Below, piece by piece: positions 43,848 through 52,203 of a stretch of 64,000 nucleotides of DNA (the stretch's first letter is position 1; the number at the start of each line of letters is the position of its first letter). The notes under the pieces are model-generated. The model saw only the letters and a program-made list of their open reading frames with translations, was not told where the DNA came from and made no database searches. Position numbers and translations under genes: made by a program. Where the stretch lies: positions 62,001 to 126,000 of the forward strand of contig NZ_BBMC01000008.1 of NCBI RefSeq assembly GCF_000971255.1. The letters are read 5' to 3'. The DNA comes from Demequina rhizosphaerae (GTDB lineage: Bacteria; Actinomycetota; Actinomycetes; Actinomycetales; Demequinaceae).

Positions 43848-45098
43848 TCAGACGACGACGGTGGTCTGGATGCGCGGGCGCACCACGATCCAGAAGATCG
43901 CGTTCGCGACGACGAGGCAGCCCACCATGACGGCGGCCATCGACATGACGGACACGCCCATCGCGCCGACGAGCGGCGACACGATGCCGGCGATGCCGAA
44001 GTTGAGCGCGCCGAGCATCGACGCCGCGGTGCCGGCCTCAGCGCCGTGGTTGCCGAGCGCCGTGATCTGGACCGCGGGGCCGATGATGCCGATCGACCCG
44101 ACCACGAAGAACAGCGGCACGAGCACGCCGACCAGCCCGAGGTCCATGAGGTCGCCGGCGATGATGAGGATCGCGCCCGTGAGCATGATGATGAGGCCGC
44201 CGGTCGCGACCGCGCGCGGGGCGAGCACGCGCATGAGGCGCGCGGACGCCTGGTTCGCGATGACGAGGCCGATCGAGTTCATCGCGAAGACGATGCCGTA
44301 CTCCTGGGGGCTGAGGCCGAAGACGTCCTGGAGGACGAACGACGACGCCGACAGGTACGAGAACAGCGCCGCGAAGGTCAGCGCGCCGACGAGCGAGATT
44401 CCGACGAAGGCCGCGTCGCCGAGCAGGTGCGCGTAGCGGGCGCGCGTCGCGCTGAGCGAGGCGCCGCCGCGACGCTCGACGGGCATCGTCTCCTTGATGA
44501 CGCCGCTCACCACGAGGACCACCGCGGTGCCGTAGATCGCGAGCACGACGAACAGTCCGCGCCAGTCCATGAAGTTGAGCAGCTGCGAGCCGATGACCGG
44601 CGCCGCCACGGGCGCGAGGCCGACCACGAGCGCCATGCGCGCGAGCATCCGGATGAGCGCCTGGCCCGCGAACAGGTCGCGGACCATGGCCATCGCGACG
44701 ACGCCGCCGCCCGCGGCGCCGATGCCCTGGAGGACGCGGCCCGCCATGACCCACTCGACGGTGGGCGCGAAGACGACGAACGCGGACGCGAGGATGTGCA
44801 CGATCGTCGCGAGGATGAGCGGCTTCTTGCGCCCGAACGCGTCGCTGAGGGGGCCGACGACGAGCTGGCCGAGCGCGAAGCCGATGGTGGTCGCGGTCAG
44901 CGTGAGCTGGATCGCGGCGTCCGAGGCGGCGAGGTCCGACGCCACCGTCGGGAAGGCCGGCAGGTACATGTCGATCGTGAACGGGCCGAGCGCGATGAGT
45001 GCGCCGAGCACGACGACGTACAGGAGCTTCTGGCTCCGCGGCATCGCGAGCCCGGGGCTCGGTGCGACGACGGGCGCGGTGGTGACGGTGGCGCTCAC
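43848..45098 (-). CDS. MFS drug efflux transporter, Bcr/CflA type
   Basis: A 416-residue 12-helix major facilitator. The first helix region LYVVVLGALIALGPFTIDMYLPAFPTVASDL and the motif-A loop VGPLSDAFGRKKPLI are diagnostic of the Bcr/CflA group of the DHA1 family; motif C-like GIGAAGGGVVAMAMVRD follows. It would export drugs in exchange for protons. The GTG start at 45096-45098 has AAGG eight bases upstream. A single gene, flanked upstream by the long palindrome at 45168-45215. Confidence 0.9.
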   Translation of the reverse strand: MSATVTTAPVVAPSPGLAMPRSQKLLYVVVLGALIALGPFTIDMYLPAFPTVASDLAASDAAIQLTLTATTIGFALGQLVVGPLSDAFGRKKPLILATIVHILASAFVVFAPTVEWVMAGRVLQGIGAAGGGVVAMAMVRDLFAGQALIRMLARMALVVGLAPVAAPVIGSQLLNFMDWRGLFVVLAIYGTAVVLVVSGVIKETMPVERRGGASLSATRARYAHLLGDAAFVGISLVGALTFAALFSYLSASSFVLQDVFGLSPQEYGIVFAMNSIGLVIANQASARLMRVLAPRAVATGGLIIMLTGAILIIAGDLMDLGLVGVLVPLFFVVGSIGIIGPAVQITALGNHGAEAGTAASMLGALNFGIAGIVSPLVGAMGVSVMSMAAVMVGCLVVANAIFWIVVRPRIQTTVVV

Positions 45099-45167
45099 GG
45101 GTGACCTTCGTTCTGCGTGTGGGCGCGCTTGGGGCGGCGCGAAGAGGAGGGGGGGTGGTGCGCACAC

Positions 45168-45215
45168 GACGAGACGCCCGGAGCTGAGCGATCGCTCAGC
45201 TCCGGGCGTCTCGTC
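45168..45215. terminator. 48-bp perfect palindrome, probable terminator of nrdAB
   Basis: Bases 45168-45191 and 45192-45215 are exact inverted complements (24 bp arms, centre GCGATCGC). Its arms read GACGAGACGCCCGGAGCTGA inward. It lies 53 bp beyond the nrdB stop and 69 bp before the MFS gene, which points in the same direction. There is no T-run. In RNA it would fold into a very long hairpin. Confidence 0.7.
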
Positions 45216-45268
45216 TATGTGAGTGCAGTCAGTCTAACTGCTGCATGACACGTGTCTACCGTGGTTTC

Positions 45269-46258
45269 CTACTGCTTCTTGGTGGCCTGGGCGTTGACCT
45301 CGTACGAGGTGTTGGTGGCCTCGAAGAAGTTGACGAGCTGGAGCGTGTCGTTGGCCGTCGCCATCCACTTCGCCGGGTTCGACACGTTGTAGTGCGCGTC
45401 GAAGCCGAGCTCCTCGAGGCGTCGGTCCGCGAGGTACTTGACGTACTGGTTCACGTAGTCGGCGTTGAGGCCGAGGATGCCCTTGGGCAGGAGGTCGCGG
45501 TTGTACTGCTCCTCCATCTCGACCGCGCCGAGGATCATCTGGCGGATCTCCTCGGCGAACTCCGGGTCCTGCAGGTCCTCGTTCTCCTCGAGCACGGTGA
45601 GGATGAGGTTGATGCCGAACTGGAGGTGCAGCGACTCGTCGCGGATGATCCAGTCCATGAGGGAGCCGAAGTTGCGCAGCAGGTTCCGCTGGCGGAACGA
45701 CAGCGCGACCATGAAGCCCGAGTAGAACCAGATGCCCTCGAGGATGATGTTGTAGGCGACGAGGTTGCGGATGAAGTCCTTCTTGCCTTCGGTCGTCGTG
45801 ATGTCGAGCGTCTCCTCCGTCATGCGGCGGATGAACTTGACCTCGAACTCCTCCTTGGCAGCCATCGACGGCACCGTGACGTGCGACTCGTAGGCGGCCT
45901 CGCGGTCGATCGGGAACGTCTCGAGGACATACTCGAAAGACATGCAGTGGTTGGCCTCCTCCCACATCTGCTTCGCCAGGTAGAGGTGGCCCTCCGGGGC
46001 GTTGATGTAGGGGTAGACGCCGAACGCGAGCGCCTTGTTGACGAGCAGCTCGTTCGGGTTGAAGTACGACATCAGGTACGTGATGGCGTGCTTCTCCTCG
46101 TCGGTCATCTTCTTGAAGTCCGCGAGGTCCTCGCCGAGCTGGATCTCGTTGGGGAACCACGTGTTGGCGACCGCCTGGTTGTACAGGTCGTAGGCCCAGG
46201 GGTAGGTGATCGGCTTGAGCAGGAGCCCGTCCTGCACGCCGCTGCCGAGAATGCCCAT
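45269..46258 (-). CDS. nrdB: Ribonucleotide reductase small subunit, class Ic-like NrdB
   Basis: A 329-residue R2 protein. Six metal ligands are in place: E70, E101, H104, E174, E208 and H211. The first ligand is Glu (NELLVN), 31 residues before E101, where class Ia enzymes have Asp. The residue four after H104 is F108 (EEANHCMSFEY), where class Ia has the radical tyrosine. Both changes are the hallmarks of the chlamydial class Ic enzyme, which uses a Mn/Fe cluster instead of a tyrosyl radical. The surrounding segments (ILEGIWFYSGFM; IIRDESLHLQFGINLI) are also chlamydia-like. AGGAGA lies before the ATG. It is 31 bp downstream of nrdA. Confidence 0.92.
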   Translation of the reverse strand: MGILGSGVQDGLLLKPITYPWAYDLYNQAVANTWFPNEIQLGEDLADFKKMTDEEKHAITYLMSYFNPNELLVNKALAFGVYPYINAPEGHLYLAKQMWEEANHCMSFEYVLETFPIDREAAYESHVTVPSMAAKEEFEVKFIRRMTEETLDITTTEGKKDFIRNLVAYNIILEGIWFYSGFMVALSFRQRNLLRNFGSLMDWIIRDESLHLQFGINLILTVLEENEDLQDPEFAEEIRQMILGAVEMEEQYNRDLLPKGILGLNADYVNQYVKYLADRRLEELGFDAHYNVSNPAKWMATANDTLQLVNFFEATNTSYEVNAQATKKQ

Positions 46259-46289
46259 CGTTCTCAAGTCTCCTGTTCTGACGCTTCGC

Positions 46290-49244
46290 TTACTGGCACG
46301 ACTCGCACTGGAGGCGCTCCATGGGGTCCACGGGGCAGGCGACGCCGCCCACCATCTCCGTGTCCCCGTCGACGGTCTCCACCACATTGAGCAGCGACGC
46401 GCCCGCCGGCGCAACCGCAGCGGGCTCGTGGCCCGCCGGCGCGGCGGCCTCCGCCGTCTCGGTCGCGGTCTCCGGGAGCGTGGCCGGCGGCACCTCGGGC
46501 TGCTCCTGGGGAGCGGCTGCGAAGGCGGTGGCGGCGACGCCCGCGAGGACCTCGGCGGGCGCCTGGACCGCGCCGGTGGCCGGCGCGGCCTCGACGGTCT
46601 CGACGGGCGCGGTCACGGCGGCGGGCTCGGCGGGCCTGACGGCGCCGAAGCCGCGGGCGACGGGCCGGGCCTCGGCCGCCGGAGCCTCGACCGCCGGCTC
46701 GACGACCGCATCGGCGACCGGCGCGGCGGGCGCGGACGCCTTGGCAGCGCCGAATCCCTTCCGCGCGGCGCCGAAGCCTCGGCGGGCCGGGCCGGACGAG
46801 CCCCCGGCGGCGGGGCGGCCCGCCGCATTGCCGGTCGAGTTGATCTTCTCGGTCTTGTTGACGCGCACCGTCGACTGCTCGGCGGTGTGGCGCGGCTTCA
46901 TGTGGAGGTAGTACGTGGTCTTGACGCCGCGCTTCCAGGCGGCCGCGTACAGCGCCATCATGTTGTCGACGTCGCGGTCCTCGAGGTAGATGTTCCGGCT
47001 GATCGCCTGGTCGATCCACTTCTGGGCGCGCGCCGCGACCTCGATGAAGGCGTACGGCGAGAGCTGGAAGGAGGTCTTGTAGACGTCCTTGAGGTGCTGC
47101 GGGACCTCGTCGATCTGCGACAGGTCGCCCTGGACCTCGAGCAGGCGGTCGCGGACGTCCTCCCACAGGCCGAGGTCCTGCAGGTCCTTGACCAGGTTGC
47201 GGTTGACCTCGAGGAACTTCCCCGAGGACGTGGCGCGGGAGAAGATCTGCGAGAACTGCGGGTCGAAGCCGGGCGTGACGCCGGCGACGAGGCCGATCGA
47301 CGCGGTCGGGGCGACGGCCATGAGGGTCGCGTTGCGGATGCCGCCCCTGACCTTCTCGCGCAGCGACTCCCAGTCCTGGCGCGTGGTGCGGTCGACCTCG
47401 ATCGGGACGCCGCGGTCCTGCTCGGTCTCCGCGATGGTGTCGAACGGCACCTTGCCCTGCGACCAGCCCGAGCCCGCGAAGTTGTTGTACGCGCCGCGCT
47501 CGCGCGCGAGGTCCGCCGAGGCGTCGATCGCGTGGAAGGACACGAACTCGACGATCTCGTCGATGAGCGCGTACGACTCCTCCGACTCGTACGCGAGGCC
47601 GAGGCGCTCCGTGATGTCGGTGAAGCCCATGACGCCCAGGCCGATCGCGCGGTTCTCGCGGTTCGCAAACTCCGACTCGGGCACCGAGGACAGCGTGATG
47701 TCGACGAGGTTGTCGAGCTGGCGGACGGCCAGGCGCACCGAGTCCTTCATGCGGTCCCAGTCGATCTTGCCTTCGACCAGGTGCTGTGGGAGGTTGACCG
47801 ACGCGAGGTTGCAGACGGCGATGTTGTCGCGGTCCTGCGGCAGGCAGATCTCGGTGCAGAGGTTCGACAGGTGGATCGTGCCCGTGTTCGTGTTGAGGGC
47901 GCGGTTGTTGATCGTGTCCTTCCACGTGAGCCAGGGGTGCGACGTGGTCTGGAGCATGATGAGGATCGACTTGTACTGCTCGCGCGCCTTCATCTTCTTG
48001 AACGACCGCATCCTGCCGGCCTCCGCCTGCGCGACGTACTCCGCGTAGCGCTTCGAGAAGGCCGCGCCGGTGAGCTCGACGAGGTCGGGCGTCTCGGCCG
48101 GGTCGAAGAGGTACCAGTCGCTGTCCGCCTCGACGCGCTTCATGAACTCGTCCGAGATCCACACGGCGGTGTTCGCGGTGCGGGTGCGGCGGTACGGGTC
48201 GCCGGAGTTCTGGCGCAGGTCGAGGAACTGGTGGAAGTCGAGGTGCCAGTTCTCCATGTAGAAGCACAGCGCGCCGAACTTCTTGCCGCCGCGGCTCACC
48301 GCGCGCAGCGTCGAGTCGATGGTGTGCATGAACGGGATCGGCCCGGTCGAGGTGGTGTTGTTCGAGCGGATCGGCGAGCCCTCGGAGCGCAGCTTGGTCA
48401 CCGACAGGCCGATGCCGCCCGTGCCCTTCGTCAGCCACATGACGTCGCGGACGGACTTGGCGATGTGCTCGATGTCGTCCTCCATCTGCATGACGAAGCA
48501 GTTGGAGAGCTGGGGGTACGAGGTGCCCGCGTTGACCAGCGTCGAGCCGGCCGGCAGGTAGTCGAGGCGCGAGATCTTGTCGTAGAACGCGAGCGCGTGC
48601 GCGGTCGGGTCCGCCTCGTTGAGCGACAGGCCCATCGCGACGCGCATCCAGAAGTACTGGGGCACCTCGAGCGCCTTGCCGTGGCGGTCCGTGATCATGT
48701 AGCGGTTGCGCATCGTGACGGTGCCGATGTAGCGCATGAGGTCGTCGCGCGTGTGGTCGAGGGCCGCCGCGAGCGCGTCGAGGTCGAACAGCTCCGTGAG
48801 GCGCGGGTCGAGGAGCCCGTCCTCGACCGCGTCGCGGATGTAGCCCGGGAAGCGCGCCTGGTGGAGCAGCGCGAGCTCGAGCTCGGTGTCGTAGCCGCCG
48901 AGCACGCGCTTGTAGATGACCTTGCGCAGGAGCCGCGACGCGACGATGTCGAACTGCGGGTCGTCCTTGACGTTCTGCACGGCCACGCCGATGGCGGCCT
49001 CGTCGAGCTGCTCGGTGGTGATGCCGTCGAACAGGGTGATCGCGAGCTCGGTCGCGATCTGCGTGGTCATCGAGATCTGGTCGGGCAGGCCCTCGGCCGC
49101 GCGCTCGATCGCCTTGTTGATGCGGTCGGCGTTGTACGGCTCGCGCGTGCCGTCACGCTTGGTGACCTGGATCCCGGCGGCCACGACGGGGACGGCCCCG
49201 GTGGCGCCGGCCTGCGCCGCTGCGGTGTTCTCGGTGATGGTCAC
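46290..49244 (-). CDS. nrdA: Ribonucleotide reductase large subunit NrdA
   Basis: A 984-residue R1 subunit. An ATP-cone domain lies near the N-terminus (IQVTKRDGTREPYNADRINKAIERAA). The catalytic core has the redox Cys in YPQLSNCFVM, the thiyl-radical Cys in LSNLCTEIC (NxCxE) and the partner Cys in AVCNLASVNLP. After about residue 800 comes an Ala/Pro-rich linker of about 160 residues, then the C-terminal redox pair C980-x-x-C983. The linker is much longer than in standard class Ia enzymes. GTG start with AGGGGAGC upstream. Upstream are a promoter and two NrdR boxes. Confidence 0.94.
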   Translation of the reverse strand: MTITENTAAAQAGATGAVPVVAAGIQVTKRDGTREPYNADRINKAIERAAEGLPDQISMTTQIATELAITLFDGITTEQLDEAAIGVAVQNVKDDPQFDIVASRLLRKVIYKRVLGGYDTELELALLHQARFPGYIRDAVEDGLLDPRLTELFDLDALAAALDHTRDDLMRYIGTVTMRNRYMITDRHGKALEVPQYFWMRVAMGLSLNEADPTAHALAFYDKISRLDYLPAGSTLVNAGTSYPQLSNCFVMQMEDDIEHIAKSVRDVMWLTKGTGGIGLSVTKLRSEGSPIRSNNTTSTGPIPFMHTIDSTLRAVSRGGKKFGALCFYMENWHLDFHQFLDLRQNSGDPYRRTRTANTAVWISDEFMKRVEADSDWYLFDPAETPDLVELTGAAFSKRYAEYVAQAEAGRMRSFKKMKAREQYKSILIMLQTTSHPWLTWKDTINNRALNTNTGTIHLSNLCTEICLPQDRDNIAVCNLASVNLPQHLVEGKIDWDRMKDSVRLAVRQLDNLVDITLSSVPESEFANRENRAIGLGVMGFTDITERLGLAYESEESYALIDEIVEFVSFHAIDASADLARERGAYNNFAGSGWSQGKVPFDTIAETEQDRGVPIEVDRTTRQDWESLREKVRGGIRNATLMAVAPTASIGLVAGVTPGFDPQFSQIFSRATSSGKFLEVNRNLVKDLQDLGLWEDVRDRLLEVQGDLSQIDEVPQHLKDVYKTSFQLSPYAFIEVAARAQKWIDQAISRNIYLEDRDVDNMMALYAAAWKRGVKTTYYLHMKPRHTAEQSTVRVNKTEKINSTGNAAGRPAAGGSSGPARRGFGAARKGFGAAKASAPAAPVADAVVEPAVEAPAAEARPVARGFGAVRPAEPAAVTAPVETVEAAPATGAVQAPAEVLAGVAATAFAAAPQEQPEVPPATLPETATETAEAAAPAGHEPAAVAPAGASLLNVVETVDGDTEMVGGVACPVDPMERLQCESCQ

Positions 49245-49370
49245 GATGCTCCCCTCGATTCGTCCCGATGGGCCGTTCGGGGACCCCGTCGGAACAGTGA
49301 CACGTGGCACCCGGGTGGCGGCGGATTCCGGGAGATCCACCGGCGTCGTCAGCTCCGAGGCGCACCCCCG

Positions 49371-49399
49371 AACCTAACGCGAACTACACCCGTGTGCAA
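49371..49399 (-). promoter_or_regulatory. nrdAB promoter
   Basis: On the minus strand TTGCAC (49399-49394) and TAGGTT (49376-49371) are separated by 17 bp. The leader would be about 120 bases. NrdR box 1 overlaps the -35. Confidence 0.65.
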
Positions 49400-49444
49400 C
49401 AAGATATTGGGGGCGATTCCGGAGTTCGCCACCACATCTTGTGG
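49397..49444. promoter_or_regulatory. Pair of NrdR boxes
   Basis: CAACAAGATATTGGGG at 49397-49412 and CCACCACATCTTGTGG at 49429-49444 both contain the ATCTTG/CAAGAT core of NrdR boxes. Their centres are 32 bp apart, about three helical turns, as expected for paired NrdR sites. NrdR represses ribonucleotide reductase when dATP is high. Confidence 0.75.
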
Positions 49445-49447
49445 TTC

Positions 49448-49500
49448 TGTGGAGAACCTTGTGTAAAGCCTGTGGACACCTCGGCGTGTCGTGTGGACGA
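49448..49500. promoter_or_regulatory. Cluster of three near-consensus DnaA boxes
   Basis: TGTGGAGAA (49448-49456), TGTGGACAC (49471-49479) and TGTGGACGA (49492-49500) each differ at one base from TGTGGACAA and are spaced by about two helical turns. They lie upstream of the NrdR boxes. DnaA control of nrd promoters is known in other bacteria. The rest of the 424-bp gap (49245-49668) shows only the upp terminator. Confidence 0.35.
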
Positions 49501-49615
49501 CGGGCCGAGGCCTGTTGAACACTGTGGGACCGCCGATCCGGGACCACTCTTCGAGGGTCTCACCGGGGTCTGACAACGAGGCTCGCCGCCCGCCCGCCGG
49601 ACCCCCCGGGGATGA

Positions 49616-49655
49616 CGAAGCGCCGCATCGTCCACCGGGACGATGCGGCGCTTCG
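49616..49655 (-). terminator. Terminator of upp, built from the iterated motif
   Basis: Perfect 18-bp arms, 49616-49633 and 49638-49655, with a 4-nt loop (ACCG). Each arm contains one copy of the iterated word (CGCATCGTCC and GGACGATGCG). It lies 13 bp beyond the upp stop. Confidence 0.85.
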
Positions 49656-49668
49656 GAAGGCGTGGAGG

Positions 49669-50310
49669 CTACAGGTCGACGATGCCGTAGAGCCGGTCGC
49701 CCGCGTCGCCGAGGCCCGGCACGATGTAGCCGTTCTGGTCGAGCTTCTCGTCGACCTGCGCGACCACCACGGAGACGTCGGCGCGGTCGCCCACCTTCTC
49801 CTGGACGTGCGCGATGCCCTCGGGGGCCGCGAGCAGGCACACGCAGGTGACGTCGGTCGCGCCGCGCTCGAGCACGTACTCGATCGCCATGACGAGCGAG
49901 CCGCCGGTGGCGAGCATCGGGTCGATGAGGAAGACCTGGCGGCCCGTGAGGTCCTCGGGGAGGCGGTTCGCGTACGTGATCGCCTCGAGCGTCTCCTCGT
50001 CGCGCTTGAGCCCCAGGAAGCCCACCTCGGCGCTGGGCAGCAGCCGGGTCATGCCGTCGAGCATGCCGAGGCCGGCGCGCAGGATCGGCACGATGATGGG
50101 CGCCGGGTCCGCGATCTTGGTGCCCGTGGTCGTCGTGAGCGGGGTCTCCACCTCGCACTCCTGGACGCGCACCTCGCGCGTCGCCTCGTACGCGAGCAGC
50201 GTGACGAGCTCGTCGACCAGCTGACGGAACGTCGGCGACGGGGTCTTCTTGTCCCGCAGGACGGTGACCTTGTGACGGATGAGCGGGTGATCGGCGACGT
50301 GCAGATGCAT
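49669..50310 (-). CDS. upp: Uracil phosphoribosyltransferase
   Basis: A 213-residue enzyme that makes UMP from uracil and PRPP. The PRPP loop is [13 protein letters not shown] and the C-terminal uracil-binding segment is [16 protein letters not shown]. Family N-terminus [20 protein letters not shown] fixes the start. On the minus strand TACCCT lies six bases before the ATG and no ribosome binding site is seen, so the transcript is probably leaderless. It is divergent from tadA across a 62-bp gap. Confidence 0.96.
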   Translation of the reverse strand: MHLHVADHPLIRHKVTVLRDKKTPSPTFRQLVDELVTLLAYEATREVRVQECEVETPLTTTTGTKIADPAPIIVPILRAGLGMLDGMTRLLPSAEVGFLGLKRDEETLEAITYANRLPEDLTGRQVFLIDPMLATGGSLVMAIEYVLERGATDVTCVCLLAAPEGIAHVQEKVGDRADVSVVVAQVDEKLDQNGYIVPGLGDAGDRLYGIVDL

Positions 50311-50316
50311 GGTCCG

Positions 50317-50322
50317 AGGGTA
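50317..50322 (-). promoter_or_regulatory. -10 hexamer of a leaderless upp promoter
   Basis: On the minus strand TACCCT is followed by exactly six bases and the upp ATG. Confidence 0.5.
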
Positions 50323-50360
50323 TCGCGGGAAGCGGCCGATGGCCCGGGACGATGCGCCGG

Positions 50361-50366
50361 TAGCCT
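50361..50366 (+). promoter_or_regulatory. -10 hexamer of a leaderless tadA promoter
   Basis: TAGCCT is followed by exactly six bases and the tadA GTG. The upp and tadA promoters stand back to back in 62 bp, with an iterated-motif copy (50348) between them. Confidence 0.5.
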
Positions 50367-50372
50367 GACCTC

Positions 50373-50828
50373 GTGAGAGGCCGGTGGGACGACGCGATGG
50401 GCGAGGCGCTCGTCCAGGCGCGCGAGGCGCGCGAGGCGGGCGACGTCCCGGTCGGCGCGGTCGTGCTCTCGCCCGGCGGCGACATCATCGGCACCGGGCA
50501 CAACCGGCGCGAGGTCGCCCACGACCCGTCCGCCCACGCCGAGGTCGAGGCGATCCGGGCCGCCGCATCGTCCCTGGGAACGTGGCGCCTCGACGGCTGC
50601 ACCATGGTCGTCACGCTCGAGCCGTGCCTCATGTGCGCCGGCGCGATCCTGCAGGCCCGGGTCCCGCGGCTCGTGCTGGGGGCGTGGGACGAGAAGGCCG
50701 GCGCGACCGGGTCCCAGTGGGACGTGGTCCGCGACGCGCGGATCGGCGCGAAGGTCGAGGTGGTGTCCGGCGTGCGCGCGGACGAGTGCGCCGAGCTGCT
50801 CACCGAGTTCTTCGAGGCCCGGCGCTAG
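50373..50828 (+). CDS. tadA: tRNA adenosine(34) deaminase
   Basis: A 151-residue zinc deaminase that converts A34 to inosine in tRNA-Arg(ACG). The zinc site is [10 protein letters not shown] (HAE) and [12 protein letters not shown] (PCxxC). The GTG start retains [15 protein letters not shown], which matches the conserved first helix of the family, so the later ATG is not the start. The downstream FUSC gene starts directly after the stop, suggesting co-transcription. Confidence 0.95.
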   Translation: MRGRWDDAMGEALVQAREAREAGDVPVGAVVLSPGGDIIGTGHNRREVAHDPSAHAEVEAIRAAASSLGTWRLDGCTMVVTLEPCLMCAGAILQARVPRLVLGAWDEKAGATGSQWDVVRDARIGAKVEVVSGVRADECAELLTEFFEARR

Positions 50829-51926
50829 ATGAGCGAGGACCCCCGCCGTCGCGACGTGTGGCGCCACGGGATGCGGCGCGCGGTGGTGAGCCTGGGCACG
50901 CTCGTGCCCGCCAAGGAGCCGCGCTGGCCCATCGCCCTCCAGGCCGCGATCGTGCTCACCGTGCCGATCCTCGTCGGCATCGCCGTCGGCCGCATCGACC
51001 TGGGGCTCATCGCCGCGACCGGCGCCTTCACGGTGCCCTACTTCGCGGCGCTGCCCCGCCTCGAGCGCCTGCGGCTGCGCCCGATCGCGGGCCTCGTGCT
51101 CGTGCTCACGAGCGCGCTCGGCGCGCTGCTCGCGCCGTACACGTGGCTGTCCGCGCTGGGCCTGGTGACGGTCACGATCCTCATCGGCATCGCGGTGCAC
51201 GGCTACCGGCTGGGGCCGCCGGGTCCGCTGTTCCCGATCCTCGTCTACGGGATGTCCGGCCACGCGGTGAACGGCGGGGTGCCGCCGCTCGTGCTCGTCG
51301 GGACCGTCGCGGCGGGCTGCGCGTGGGCCGTGGTCGCGAGCATCGCGCCGCTGGTGCGCCGCGTCCACTGGCAGGTGAGCCCGCGACCGCTGCGAGTGCT
51401 GCTCGCGCCGCCCGAGTGGGACCGCGGCGCGCGGGAGCTCGTGATGCGCACCGCGATCGTCGCGATCGCCGGGACCGCCCTGTCGCTCCTCTACGTCGAC
51501 CCCGACCGGGCCTACTGGACGGTCGCGGCCGGCGTCGTCGTCGTGGGCGTGGTGCCCGGGCGCGGGCCGGCGGTGACGCGGGGCCTGCATCGTGCCGTCG
51601 GGACCGTGGTCGGCGTGGGCGTGTACGTCGCGATCGCGTACTCCGGGATGCCGCCGCTGGCGCTCGCCCTCACGCTGGGCGCACTGCAGTACGTGACCGA
51701 GCTGAGCATCACGCGGCACTACGCGATCGCGGTCGCGGCGGTCACGCCGATGGCCCTCGTGATCGTCACCGCGAGCGCCGGAGAGCTCGGCGACCTGTCC
51801 GTCACGGGCGAGCGGATCCTCGATACGGCACTTGGTGCAGGACTTGCAGTGGCAACCGCCCTGCTACATCCGCCGGCGCCCCCGGACCCGGCCGGCAGGC
51901 ATGCTCCCCCGAAAGGGCTCGATTAG
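50829..51926 (+). CDS. FUSC-family membrane protein (aromatic acid exporter-like)
   Basis: A 365-residue membrane protein with two hydrophobic repeats of five to six helices (ALQAAIVLTVPILVGIAVGRIDLGLIAATGAFTV...; LVMRTAIVAIAGTALSLLYVDPDRAYWTVAAGVVVVG). The second half has the YWTV/A signature of the fusaric-acid-resistance superfamily. The ATG immediately follows the tadA stop codon. Substrate unknown. The partial gene at 63603 is a paralogue with the same N-terminal pattern. The C-terminus ends just before the tRNA-Ser promoter. Confidence 0.83.
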   Translation: MSEDPRRRDVWRHGMRRAVVSLGTLVPAKEPRWPIALQAAIVLTVPILVGIAVGRIDLGLIAATGAFTVPYFAALPRLERLRLRPIAGLVLVLTSALGALLAPYTWLSALGLVTVTILIGIAVHGYRLGPPGPLFPILVYGMSGHAVNGGVPPLVLVGTVAAGCAWAVVASIAPLVRRVHWQVSPRPLRVLLAPPEWDRGARELVMRTAIVAIAGTALSLLYVDPDRAYWTVAAGVVVVGVVPGRGPAVTRGLHRAVGTVVGVGVYVAIAYSGMPPLALALTLGALQYVTELSITRHYAIAVAAVTPMALVIVTASAGELGDLSVTGERILDTALGAGLAVATALLHPPAPPDPAGRHAPPKGLD

Positions 51927-51947
51927 GTTTTTTCGTTCACATGCCTG

Positions 51948-51953
51948 TAATCT
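51948..51953 (+). promoter_or_regulatory. -10 hexamer of the tRNA-Ser gene
   Basis: TGTAATCT provides an extended -10 (TAATCT) seven bases before the first base of the tRNA. A T-rich stretch lies upstream at 51928-51933. Confidence 0.5.
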
Positions 51954-51960
51954 CTTCCGC

Positions 51961-52048
51961 GGTGACGTGTCCGAGCGGCCGAAGGTGCAGCACTCGAAAT
52001 GCTGTGTACGGTAACCCCGTACCGTGGGTTCAAATCCCACCGTCACCG
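51961..52048 (+). tRNA. tRNA-Ser, anticodon CGA
   Basis: An 88-nt class II tRNA. The acceptor arms GGTGACG and CGTCACC pair perfectly with discriminator G. The anticodon loop reads CTCGAAA (anticodon CGA, codon UCG), the variable arm is long (TGTACGGTAACCCCGTACC), and the T loop is GGTTCAAATCC. The CCA end is not encoded. A terminator follows eight bases later. Confidence 0.97.
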
Positions 52049-52056
52049 CCGTTGAG

Positions 52057-52089
52057 GAAGCCCTCCCCGAGACTCTCGGGGAGGGCTTC
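52057..52089 (+). terminator. Terminator of the tRNA-Ser gene
   Basis: GAAGCCCTCCCCGAGA at 52057-52072 is complementary to TCTCGGGGAGGGCTTC at 52074-52089. T-rich bases follow. An iterated-motif copy (52103) lies directly after it. Confidence 0.9.
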
Positions 52090-52172
52090 TCTCGTTCCCG
52101 GGGACGATGCGCGGGGGGCTCCTGAGACCCGCGCGCGGGGCCGCACCCGAAGAGTTACCCGGCCGTAACACT

Positions 52173-52193
52173 TACGAAACGGTCCGTTCCGTA
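52173..52193. promoter_or_regulatory. TetR-type operator upstream of tetR
   Basis: TACGAAACGG and CCGTTCCGTA flank a central T and match as an inverted repeat with one mismatch. The site abuts the -10 of the tetR promoter, so the repressor would control itself and the operon behind it. Confidence 0.75.
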
Positions 52194-52197
52194 TGTT
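52192..52197 (+). promoter_or_regulatory. -10 hexamer of a leaderless tetR promoter
   Basis: TATGTT is followed by exactly six bases and the ATG at 52204. The -10 overlaps the end of the operator. Confidence 0.5.
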
Positions 52198-52203
52198 CGG
52201 GCC

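Noticed and set aside
52048-52110. An integration site at the tRNA-Ser 3' end
   Set aside because: No integrase and no second copy of the tRNA end is found in the downstream 12 kb, and the following operon shows no phage or plasmid function.
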